From an uncultured Alphaproteobacteria bacterium (GTDB taxonomy: Bacteria; Pseudomonadota; Alphaproteobacteria; CAAGCB01; CAG-977): 34,246 nt of DNA. The notes beneath the pieces were generated by a model. It was not told the origin of the DNA. It did no database searches and saw only the letters and a list, made by a program, of their open reading frames with translations. A program made the position numbers and the translations under genes. This document shows positions 1 through 10,861 of this stretch, one piece after another; the first letter of the stretch is position 1; each line of letters begins with the position of its first letter. Where the stretch lies: NCBI GenBank assembly GCA_944393745.1, contig CALYBD010000026.1, forward strand, positions 1-34,246, in the 5' to 3' direction.

Positions 1-38
1 GGCACAGTTATTTAAAGTCGCCATATGCTTTTGCGACT

Positions 39-123
39 ATGTGTAAAAGGGTTTTCGAAGCCCTGGGCCGTTGATTTCAACGACTTGAAAGAAATTATAA
101 CAGAAACATTTGTTTAACGCCAG
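39..123. repeat. Imperfect direct repeat, copy A
   Basis: This stretch of about 80 nt recurs at 325-408 with roughly ten substitutions and one single-base indel. Both copies run from ATGTxTAAAAGGG, through a GAAGCC block and a short dyad (CGTTGA..TCAACG here), to a shared AT-rich end finishing in TTTGTTTAACGCCAG. No reading frame is conserved, so it is not a duplicated gene. It may be a duplicated promoter or leader, or a dispersed intergenic repeat. Confidence 0.75.
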
Positions 124-201
124 TATAACTGCGCCGCTTTTTTTGGCAAAACAGCAGGATAGGTGGTAATAGGATAAAGTTTTTTTTATTTCATATGCCT
201 A

Positions 202-289
202 TCGAAATTGCGAGGCCGCAGGCCGCGGCAATCCATTCCCTGCGGCCTGATACAGTGGACTGCTTCACACTTCGTGTTCGCAGTTTCGA
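202..289. repeat. Palindromic intergenic element (REP/MITE-like)
   Basis: This is a large imperfect dyad. The outer arms TCGAAATTGCG (202-212) and CGCAGTTTCGA (279-289) match at 10 of 11 positions. A second pair is GCAATCCA (228-235) with TGGACTGC (256-263). Nested inside are a perfect 10-bp pair, AGGCCGCAGG (213-222) with CCTGCGGCCT (239-248), and a small ACAC-TTC-GTGT hairpin (267-277). The ATTGCGAGG..GGCAATCCA wording resembles dispersed palindromic repeats found between genes in many bacterial genomes; that link is from memory. No coding capacity is seen. Confidence 0.6.
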
Positions 290-324
290 GGTTTTATTTC
301 CATTTCGTGCGATCCGGTCAGGCC

Positions 325-408
325 ATGTTTAAAAGGGTGTTTGAAGCCTAAGCCGTTGATTTAAACGACTTGAAAAAAATTATAACAGAAATATTTGTTT
401 AACGCCAG
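325..408. repeat. Imperfect direct repeat, copy B
   Basis: This is the second copy of the element at 39-123, on the same strand, 286 bases further on. The dyad present in copy A is partly lost here (CGTTGATTTAAACG). The palindromic element at 202-289 lies between the two copies. The rest of 1-538 shows no gene: 16-38 contains a 6-bp stem (AGTCGC/GCGACT), and 409-486 is AT-rich sequence without recognisable structure. Confidence 0.75.
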
Positions 409-486
409 CACTACATACTTGCCGGTTTTCGGTAAAGTTAAAACCTTTATAAACAAAAAAACGATCACCATATACCTGAAGTGATG

Positions 487-514
487 TTGCTTTTTACCGT
501 TTTGTTCCTATATT
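487..514 (+). promoter_or_regulatory. Probable sigma-70 promoter of ldhA
   Basis: TTGCTT (487-492) and TATATT (509-514) are separated by 16 bp. Transcription would start near 521 and give a leader of about 18 nt. The ribosome binding site AAAGGAGAA precedes the ATG at 539. The call rests on box similarity and position only. Confidence 0.45.
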
Positions 515-538
515 AATCCCGGAAAAGGAGAAAAAATC

Positions 539-1570
539 ATGACCAAAATAGTTTACTTTAATGCCTCTGAAATTACGCGCGATTATTATAAAAACAATCC
601 CCTGCCGATCAAAGCCGAAACTGTTTTTATGGAAAAAAGCCCCGCGGATCTGACGGCGGAAGAATTAAAAACCGTATCGGACGCCGATGTTATTTCCGTT
701 TTTGTGCACGCCGTTGACGTCGGCGCGCGTGTTTTGTCCCAATTCCCGAATCTGAAATTGATTGCCCTGCGTTCAACGGGATACAACAATGTTGATCTGA
801 GCTATTGCCGCGAACATCATATAGAAGTCGTCAACGTTCCCGGATACGGCGATTCAACGGTGGCGGAATTTACTTTCGGTCTGCTGATTGACGTGACACG
901 CAAAATCAGCCGGTCTTTCCGCGCCGTACAGGAAGCCCACGTCGATACGGATCATTATCTGGGTTTTGATTTAAAAGGCCGGACAATCGGTATTATCGGT
1001 ACGGGGGCCATCGGGCGTTATGTCGCAAAAATCGCCAAAAGCTTTGATATGACGATTCTGGCCTATGATCCTTATCCCAATCCGAAATTCGCCGAAGAAT
1101 ACGGTTTTAAATACGTTGATCTGCCGGAAATGTTTTCAACGGCGGATATTATTTCCCTGCACTGCCCGCTGACAAAAGAAAACTATCATCTGCTGGACGA
1201 AGCCGCCTTTGCCCAAATGAAAAAAGGCGTTGTCATCATCAACACCGCGCGCGGCGAACTGATTGATACCGAAGCATTGTTCAAAGCCCTGTCCAACGGA
1301 AAAGTCTATGGCGCCGGGTTGGACGTGCTGGAATATGAATCCGCCCTGATCCATGATGATTTATATTTATCGGCTTTAAATGTACGTGAATCGGATTCTT
1401 TGTTGCGATCGCTGATCAACCTCAGAATGTTGCAACTGAAAAACGTTATTATCACGCCGCACGTTGCCTTTAATTCAATTGACGCGGTTCACCGTATTTT
1501 AAAAACGGCAGATGACAACATCATTGCTTTTTTAAACGGTAAAACCGTCAATTCCGTATTAAATAAATAA
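539..1570 (+). CDS. ldhA: D-lactate dehydrogenase (2-hydroxyacid dehydrogenase family)
   Basis: This cytoplasmic NAD-dependent enzyme would reduce pyruvate to D-lactate, which regenerates NAD+ during fermentation. The 343-residue length suits the family. The Rossmann motif GTGAIG lies at 154-159. The catalytic set is Arg238 (in NTARGE), Glu265 (in LDVLEYE) and His308 (in ITPH). GYNNVDL at 81-87 is the wording typical of LdhA rather than of phosphoglycerate or glycerate dehydrogenases. A strong AAGGAG site lies 7 nt before the ATG. The gene stands alone, with its own promoter-like boxes upstream and a terminator just after it. Family assignment is firm. The exact substrate is inferred, and a related 2-ketoacid reductase is possible. 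Confidence 0.9.
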   Translation: MTKIVYFNASEITRDYYKNNPLPIKAETVFMEKSPADLTAEELKTVSDADVISVFVHAVDVGARVLSQFPNLKLIALRSTGYNNVDLSYCREHHIEVVNVPGYGDSTVAEFTFGLLIDVTRKISRSFRAVQEAHVDTDHYLGFDLKGRTIGIIGTGAIGRYVAKIAKSFDMTILAYDPYPNPKFAEEYGFKYVDLPEMFSTADIISLHCPLTKENYHLLDEAAFAQMKKGVVIINTARGELIDTEALFKALSNGKVYGAGLDVLEYESALIHDDLYLSALNVRESDSLLRSLINLRMLQLKNVIITPHVAFNSIDAVHRILKTADDNIIAFLNGKTVNSVLNK

Positions 1571-1578
1571 TCAAAAGA

Positions 1579-1605
1579 AAAGCCCCGATAAAACCGGGGC
1601 TTTTT
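1579..1605. terminator. Bidirectional rho-independent terminator
   Basis: AGCCCCG (1581-1587) pairs with CGGGGCT (1595-1601) around a 7-nt loop. An A-run precedes the stem and a T-run follows it, so it can serve both ldhA on the plus strand and the convergent gene ending at 1612 on the minus strand. Confidence 0.85.
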
Positions 1606-1611
1606 CTTTGT

Positions 1612-2016
1612 TTACAACGCCATTTCAACATTGACTTTCAAAGAATAAGCCTTGTCGATTTTGGCCTGATCCGTTTCCTGCGGAAAGGTATATCCCGCCG
1701 CCGCGCCGATTGACAAAGTCTCGTTTGCTTCAAAAGACGCTTCGCCGGATACGGAACGGGTTTTGTTTTTCAAATCCCTTACCGATTCCCATTTTTCCGC
1801 ATCATCAACGGCCATTACATCCGTAACGGGCGGTTCCTGTTCATAAGGCGTTTCTTCGTTCAGAATCTTTCTGGCATCATCAAAAGAATCGTTTTGCGCC
1901 AGACGGGTTAAAACCGAATAATCCATTGCCAAAACAAACGGTTTTCCGAAACCGGAGGCATCGGCATGATTAATCGCGGTCAACAGCAAAAAAGCAGAAA
2001 ACAAAAATAATTTCAT
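1612..2016 (-). CDS. Small secreted protein of unknown function
   Basis: No family is recognised for this 134-residue protein. The first 20 residues are a plain signal peptide (MKLFLFSAFLLLTAINHADA, probable cleavage after ADA), so the product should be periplasmic or outer-membrane associated. The middle is acidic and rich in Pro/Glu. The last 45 residues alternate polar and hydrophobic positions (GEASFEANETLSIGAAAGY.., ending SLKVNVEMAL), suggesting two or three beta strands like the end of a small outer-membrane barrel. An AAGGAGG ribosome binding site lies 7 nt before the ATG and fixes the start. It has its own promoter just upstream (2057-2086) and shares the terminator with ldhA, so it appears monocistronic. 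Confidence 0.7.
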   Translation of the reverse strand: MKLFLFSAFLLLTAINHADASGFGKPFVLAMDYSVLTRLAQNDSFDDARKILNEETPYEQEPPVTDVMAVDDAEKWESVRDLKNKTRSVSGEASFEANETLSIGAAAGYTFPQETDQAKIDKAYSLKVNVEMAL

Positions 2017-2056
2017 GTCGTTCCTCCTTTCCTGCGGGAACCCCTTTTCCCCGCCG

Positions 2057-2086
2057 ATTAAAGAGAATAGGACTCTTTTTTGTCAA
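2057..2086 (-). promoter_or_regulatory. Sigma-70 promoter of the small secreted protein gene
   Basis: Read on the minus strand, a perfect TTGACA (2086-2081) is followed 18 bp later by TTTAAT (2062-2057). The predicted start near 2050 gives a leader of about 34 nt carrying AAGGAGG. The site lies in the 81-nt gap after the ligA stop, separating this gene from the ligA operon. Confidence 0.6.
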
Positions 2087-2097
2087 AAGCGAATAAC

Positions 2098-5885
<3,788 letters not shown>

Positions 5886-5896
5886 AAGCAGCTCTT

Positions 5897-6688
5897 TTAT
5901 TCTTTGGCAATGCTGGCGGGAACGTGTTTTTTCATTAAATCATACGCCCTTTTATACCAGGGATCCGACGGATAGTTATATCCCAAAACGGCAGCGCTTT
6001 TTTGGGCTTCGGTATCCAGCCCCAAAATCAGATATGTCTCTGTCAGCCGATACAAAGCTTCCTGAACATGGCGCGTTGTCTGATAGTTTTCCACAACGTT
6101 CGCAAACCGGTTCAACGCAGCAATGTGTTCGTTTTGATTAAGGTAAAAACGGCCGATATTCACTTCTTTGGCAGCCAGATAATCCCTTGCCAGCACCATT
6201 TTAATTTCGGCATCGGCCGCATAAGGCGTGTTCGGAAAACGCCGGACAACCTCATTCAAAGCGTTTAAAGCGATCTGCGTCATCTTTTGATCCCTGTCCG
6301 TATCGGACAACTGCGCATAATAACACAAAGCCTTAAGGTAATAAGCATAAGATGCAAAACGATTGCCGGGATACAGCTGTAAAAAACGATCCAGCACAAT
6401 AACGGAATCATCGTATTCGCGTTTAATGTAATACGAAAAGGCCAGCATAATCTGCGCCCTTAACGCCCATCTGGAATACGGATAGTACCGGTCGATTTCA
6501 TCAAAAGCCGCCGCTGCCCGCGTATATTCATGTTCCTTGACCAGCAAATCCAAAGCGTTGTTATACAATATCTCCGGCGGTGTTGTTTCGGGATTCAAAA
6601 CGGTCTTTCCGGCGCAGGCGGACAACAGCAAAACCGCCGCCGTTCCGGCTGTCCGAAGGATCTGTTTTGATTTTTTCAAAAAACGCAT
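5897..6688 (-). CDS. bamD: Outer-membrane assembly lipoprotein BamD
   Basis: BamD is the lipoprotein partner of BamA in the complex that inserts beta-barrel proteins into the outer membrane. The N-terminus has a signal with lipobox LLSAC (lipidated Cys near residue 25). It is followed by TPR-like helices with the BamD wording PPEILYNNALDLL, YPYSRWALRAQIMLAFSYY and FPNTPYAADAEIKM. An in-frame TTG lies two codons upstream (6694), but the ATG at 6688 is preferred. The 263-residue length is normal. It is the first clearly housekeeping gene of the bamD-recN-ligA run. A 67-bp gap separates it from the ALDH gene and contains only weak promoter-like boxes, so read-through from upstream is possible. 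lpxC, its frequent neighbour in this class, is absent. Confidence 0.95.
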   Translation of the reverse strand: MRFLKKSKQILRTAGTAAVLLLSACAGKTVLNPETTPPEILYNNALDLLVKEHEYTRAAAAFDEIDRYYPYSRWALRAQIMLAFSYYIKREYDDSVIVLDRFLQLYPGNRFASYAYYLKALCYYAQLSDTDRDQKMTQIALNALNEVVRRFPNTPYAADAEIKMVLARDYLAAKEVNIGRFYLNQNEHIAALNRFANVVENYQTTRHVQEALYRLTETYLILGLDTEAQKSAAVLGYNYPSDPWYKRAYDLMKKHVPASIAKE

Positions 6689-6755
6689 ACTCAACGTCCC
6701 GCTTTTACAAACCGAATATTTCTTATATACGATTGATCAGAATAAAGATAACCTA

Positions 6756-8219
6756 TCAAAAATTATAATTTGTCAGACACGTCTTTGATTGCATGAACGG
6801 CCGCCACGCATCGGAAGTAAAACTGCGGTTGTCTTTGCCTGTCGTAAACATCGCCGCCATATCGTATCCGACCGTACCGGCATTGATAATCGCGGCTTCG
6901 GATTGAACACCGTCCATGGACGAAAAATAACCGATTTCTTTTAAATCATTCGAGAAAATACACGACAGCAACGTTTGCGAAAAAGCATTAATACCGGCCA
7001 CGGCATCTTTTAAATCATCATATTTCATGACATACAGCACCGGCGCCAGCAATTCCGTTTTAACCGTTTCGGTTTGTTCGGGCATTTCCACAATCGCCGG
7101 CTGAACATAATAAGCGTTTTTGTACAATCCGACATCAATTCTGTTTCCGCCCTGGACCCGTCCGCCCTCTAATTTAGCCTGTTCCAAAGACAAACGCATA
7201 TTGTCATAGGCCGCTTTGTCAATTAAAGGTCCGACCTGGCTTTGGCGTTCAAACGGCGAATTAACATAAACGGCATTAAACGCGGTCTTTAACTGCCCGA
7301 TGACTTCGTCATAAACCGATGAATGGCAAAACAGCCTGTGCAAAGAAGTACAACGCTGCCCCGCATCGGCAATTGCCGAATGCAACAGCTGATTAATCGT
7401 CAGCGGAATATCGGCCGACGGCGTGACAATGGCGGCATTATTTCCCCCGATCGACAAAATACTGCGCCCCAGACGTTGTCCGACTTTGCTTTGCAAACCG
7501 CGCGCCATGACCGGAGACCCCGTCGCACATAACAGCGGCACGTCTTTGCTTTCGGCCATGACAACGGAATCTTCATGATTGCAAATCACCAGCTGCGATA
7601 AATATTCCGGACAATTGGCAAAAGAACGCGCCTTTGCCCGACGTAACAGCGAATTCACGGCAAACGCCGTCAACGTTGCCTTGCGTGACGGACGCCAAAT
7701 CACGGAATTGCCGCAAACCAAAGCAACCAACGCATTTAAAATCCAAACACGCAGCGGAAAGTTAAACGACGTAATCACCACCACGGGGCCGATCGGTTGC
7801 CAGACTTCGGAAACGACCAGATTTCGGCTTTGCGTCGGTACGGAAAAGCCGGACATGCGATGCTGCATATCGGCAACCATCGCACATATCTTTATAGAGC
7901 GCTGCACTTCTTTAAGTGCCGTGGGATAGATTTTCCCCGTCTCAATAACGATCAGTTCGGCCAGCTCTTCTTGCTTGGCGCGCAGTTCTTCGCCGAACAG
8001 ACGCAACAGTTCACCACGATCCCCGGGCGAAACCAAGCGCCATTCTTCAAACGCCCGTTTCGAACGCTGAATAATCGTTCTGATCTGTTCGGCATCATTC
8101 AGCGGAAACGACGCAATCTGTTCCCCGGTCACCGGAGAATAATCAACGCAATTTCCGCTGGAAATAAACTCTAAATCCAGATTCAGCCGTTTAACGATAT
8201 CCGCAACACGATTAAACAT
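6756..8219 (-). CDS. ALDH7-like aldehyde dehydrogenase with altered active site
   Basis: The protein (487 residues) aligns over its full length with the ALDH7/antiquitin group, whose active members oxidise alpha-aminoadipic semialdehyde with NAD+. Shared features are SFNFP, AGQRCTSLHRLF with the nucleophile Cys, a Glu in KTELLAP, and a C-terminal SDAW..FM..T block. Several key positions differ. The general-base Glu of LELGG is Ser (SILSIGGNN). The cofactor Lys of VVWKPS is Arg (VIWRPS). The Gly-rich GGAFGGEK block of ALDH7 is AAMFTTGK. It may therefore be a non-dehydrogenase, a slow or specialised enzyme, or a structural relative. It starts 10 nt downstream of the previous stop with a weak ribosome binding site. 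Family call is firm; activity is doubtful. Confidence 0.85.
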   Translation of the reverse strand: MFNRVADIVKRLNLDLEFISSGNCVDYSPVTGEQIASFPLNDAEQIRTIIQRSKRAFEEWRLVSPGDRGELLRLFGEELRAKQEELAELIVIETGKIYPTALKEVQRSIKICAMVADMQHRMSGFSVPTQSRNLVVSEVWQPIGPVVVITSFNFPLRVWILNALVALVCGNSVIWRPSRKATLTAFAVNSLLRRAKARSFANCPEYLSQLVICNHEDSVVMAESKDVPLLCATGSPVMARGLQSKVGQRLGRSILSIGGNNAAIVTPSADIPLTINQLLHSAIADAGQRCTSLHRLFCHSSVYDEVIGQLKTAFNAVYVNSPFERQSQVGPLIDKAAYDNMRLSLEQAKLEGGRVQGGNRIDVGLYKNAYYVQPAIVEMPEQTETVKTELLAPVLYVMKYDDLKDAVAGINAFSQTLLSCIFSNDLKEIGYFSSMDGVQSEAAIINAGTVGYDMAAMFTTGKDNRSFTSDAWRPFMQSKTCLTNYNF

Positions 8220-8229
8220 GAACGGGCGG

Positions 8230-8937
8230 TTACTCTAAAAAGATCGGACGAATCGGCAGCCCTTCGGCCAACAGTTCTTCTTCCTTGATTTCGATAAAGC
8301 CGTCTTTTTTAACTTCCAGATCGGCACGATAGACGGAATCACCGTACAGCATAATAACGTCCAGATTAAACCCGTCGGCCGTTTCGGTCACTTTGGCCGG
8401 ACGGATCAGATGGGTTACTTCCTTACGCTGCTGAGGAGTCGGCGTGTCCGTAAAGGTTTCTTCGTCAACCTTTTCAACCAAACGCAATGAGCCCTGTTCC
8501 GTTTGAACGGCGTCCAAAACGAATGTCGCATACGGCACAACCGTCTGTGCATTTAAAATCAGCCCGCCGCGGGAATTGTTTTCGAAAATCGGTTCGCGCG
8601 TGCCGTCCATTTTAATCACTTCGGCATCGTCCCCCGAACCGTTGATCAGATATTGCATTGTCACCGGCGGAATTGAAGAAAACGTTGTCGCCTGCAACAA
8701 TTTGAATTTGGAATAAAAAGGCAGTTCGGCAATCATTAAATGCGAACGCCCCGGAGTGAACATATCAAAAGAAGACAGAGCATTAATTTTTTTGATCAAA
8801 ACTTCGGTTTCCGAATCGGAAATTTCGTTCCAGTTATACTGGGGCATTTGTTTTCTCCATATCAGTGACACAAAAAATAAAGCAATCAGGAAAAATCCCA
8901 ACACGCTGCACAGAATTTTAGTATTTCTTCTTATCAT
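8230..8937 (-). CDS. Membrane-anchored protein of unknown function
   Basis: No family is recognised. The reading frame is open to 9000, but that longer start would overlap the TPR-methyltransferase gene by 53 nt. The ATG at 8937 (MIRRNTKILC..) leaves a 10-nt gap and puts the single transmembrane helix (residues about 7-27, VLGFFLIALFFVSLIW) directly after a basic N-terminus, as expected for an inner-membrane anchor with the rest in the periplasm. The remaining 205 residues are soluble, rich in beta-type alternation and acidic near the end (IKEEELLAEG). It lies in a same-strand run between the TPR-methyltransferase and ALDH genes. The ribosome binding site before 8937 is weak, so the start is probable rather than certain. 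Confidence 0.7.
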   Translation of the reverse strand: MIRRNTKILCSVLGFFLIALFFVSLIWRKQMPQYNWNEISDSETEVLIKKINALSSFDMFTPGRSHLMIAELPFYSKFKLLQATTFSSIPPVTMQYLINGSGDDAEVIKMDGTREPIFENNSRGGLILNAQTVVPYATFVLDAVQTEQGSLRLVEKVDEETFTDTPTPQQRKEVTHLIRPAKVTETADGFNLDVIMLYGDSVYRADLEVKKDGFIEIKEEELLAEGLPIRPIFLE

Positions 8938-8947
8938 TGTCCAGTTT

Positions 8948-10762
8948 TCAGTTTGATTTTTCTGCTGTTTTTTCGGCAACAGCCAAAATTCCGGCCACAT
9001 CGGAATCTTTTTCCCGACGCAGCACTTCTTGTGTCAGTCGGACTTTTTCAAATCCCGTCCGTTCCAAAACGTTTTTAACATATTCTGTCGAATGTGCAAA
9101 GCGCCCCGATGGCTGCAACACGAAATCCCGTTCGCCGCAAAGCTTTTCCGTTGTAAAAAATATGCCGCCGCCGGGAACCAAAGCTTTAAACACGGCGGAC
9201 AAAAGCGGTTCCAACGCCCCGAAATAACAAACGACATCGGCCAAAACAACCAAATCGAAAGAAGCGGGATTTTCATTGCAAAACCGAACAATATCGGCCG
9301 TCTGTAAAGAATCATACAGTCCTTTTGCCCGGGCGGCGTCCGTCATTTTTTCCGACAAATCAATCCCCGTCAACGTTTTGGCATACGGTTTTAAAACAGA
9401 AGCATTCAGCCCCGTGCCGCACCCCGCGTCCAAAATACGCAGTCCGGCGGACATGTCTTGCATTCGGGCGGCCAGCAGTTCCGGAACGCGGTAATTAATG
9501 TTTTTAACGGCGGTTTCAAAAGAATCCGCAAAGGAATCGAACAATTCTCTGATATAATCGTCCGCGGCGCGTTCCGGCGTCTTTCCTTCAAAAGCCGCAC
9601 AGACATGAGCCGCCACCGGATTATCGGGAAAGAACTGTTTCCATTTTTGCGCCAGTTTAACGGCCGTTTCCTTGGCATCGTCTTCTTTGGCATTATACAG
9701 ATCGTACAATGCCTGCGCCAAATAGTGATGAATCTTTGTCAAAGACGGATCCAACGCCAGCGCGTTGAAATACAACCCGACGGCTTCGGCCGGATCGCCT
9801 GATTCTTTGACGGCCATTGCCAGATTGGAACACGTTTCGGCCTGTTTCGGATTTATGATAAAGGCCTTGCGGTAACATTCCAAAGCCTCTTCATAGCGTT
9901 CATGATCGTATAACAATGCGCCGAGGTTATTATAGGCCGACGCAAATTTCGGATCCAGTTTAACGGCTTTTTTATAATCGTCTTCGGCCTGCCAGTGTTT
10001 GCCGAATTTCACGTAAACATTGGCGCGGTTGTTATACGCATCGGCAAAAGACGGATCAAGCTCTATTGCCCGGCAGTACGCATGAAACGCATCGTCCAGC
10101 CGATCCAGCCGTTCAAACGTAATGCCGATTCCGTTCCAGTAGACGGGATTTTCCGATAACGACAAAGCCTGTTCGTATTGTTCCAAAGCCTGATCAAAAC
10201 GCCCCGTCAACCGATAAGTCACCCCCTTTTGGGCATAAGCTTCGGCGTAATCGGGATCGGCTTTAACCGCCCGATCCAGTAAAAGCAAAGCTTCGTCCGT
10301 TCGGCCTTCGTCACGTTCAATCAGCGCCAGATTGACATAAGCCGATGCAAAATCCGGTCGCATTTCAACGGCTTTTTCGAACAAACGGCGGGCTTCGGCC
10401 GTATCGCCTTCAAATCTGTAAATAATCCCCATGTTATGATAGGTTTCCGGATACGTATCATTACGCGCCAGAACCGCCCGGTAATGTTCCAAAGCTTCCT
10501 TGGGGTGTCCGGCATCCTGCAAAGCCTGCGCCAGCGTAAATTCATACGCGGCCGAATCCGGCGCCAGACGAACGGCTTTGTACAAAAGATCAATTGCCGA
10601 ATCGAACGATTTTCTTTGCATGGCGATCATTCCCAGCAAATGCAACAGATCGGTATGTTCCGGATTTATTTCCAAAAGCTGACGGTAAACTGCTTCCGCT
10701 TCGTCCAGCTTTCCCTGCTCGTGCAGGCGCACCGCGTTTTGAAAAACAAAATCAAATGACAT
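8948..10762 (-). CDS. TPR-repeat protein fused to a SAM methyltransferase domain
   Basis: Residues 1 to about 340 are a run of roughly ten 34-residue TPR units (repeated patterns such as AYNNLGALLYDHERYEEALE and YAEAYAQKGVTYRLTGRFDQ) that form a peptide-binding solenoid. A helical linker follows, then a class I methyltransferase domain from about 441: motif I LDAGCGTG, the acidic residue after strand 2 in GIDLSEKM, and motif IV-like SFDLVVLADVVCYF. TPR-methyltransferase fusions of this layout occur in alphaproteobacteria, and their substrates are mostly unknown. It heads a minus-strand run, is divergent from the giant envelope gene at 10862, and has GGAG about 9 nt before its ATG. The target, protein or small molecule, cannot be read from the sequence. 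Confidence 0.88.
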   Translation of the reverse strand: MSFDFVFQNAVRLHEQGKLDEAEAVYRQLLEINPEHTDLLHLLGMIAMQRKSFDSAIDLLYKAVRLAPDSAAYEFTLAQALQDAGHPKEALEHYRAVLARNDTYPETYHNMGIIYRFEGDTAEARRLFEKAVEMRPDFASAYVNLALIERDEGRTDEALLLLDRAVKADPDYAEAYAQKGVTYRLTGRFDQALEQYEQALSLSENPVYWNGIGITFERLDRLDDAFHAYCRAIELDPSFADAYNNRANVYVKFGKHWQAEDDYKKAVKLDPKFASAYNNLGALLYDHERYEEALECYRKAFIINPKQAETCSNLAMAVKESGDPAEAVGLYFNALALDPSLTKIHHYLAQALYDLYNAKEDDAKETAVKLAQKWKQFFPDNPVAAHVCAAFEGKTPERAADDYIRELFDSFADSFETAVKNINYRVPELLAARMQDMSAGLRILDAGCGTGLNASVLKPYAKTLTGIDLSEKMTDAARAKGLYDSLQTADIVRFCNENPASFDLVVLADVVCYFGALEPLLSAVFKALVPGGGIFFTTEKLCGERDFVLQPSGRFAHSTEYVKNVLERTGFEKVRLTQEVLRREKDSDVAGILAVAEKTAEKSN

Positions 10763-10792
10763 AAATATCTGCTCCGAAACCGTAAGGAAAAT

Positions 10793-10821
10793 TTGACTTA
10801 TAATTTATGCGAGTCTATGAA
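10793..10821 (+). promoter_or_regulatory. Probable sigma-70 promoter of the large envelope protein gene
   Basis: TTGACT (10793-10798) and TATGAA (10816-10821) are separated by 17 bp, in the 99-bp gap between divergent genes. The predicted start near 10828 gives a leader of about 34 nt. Confidence 0.5.
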
Positions 10822-10861
10822 TAAATACTAGACCTATGTTTGTTCAACGGAAAACACGGAT

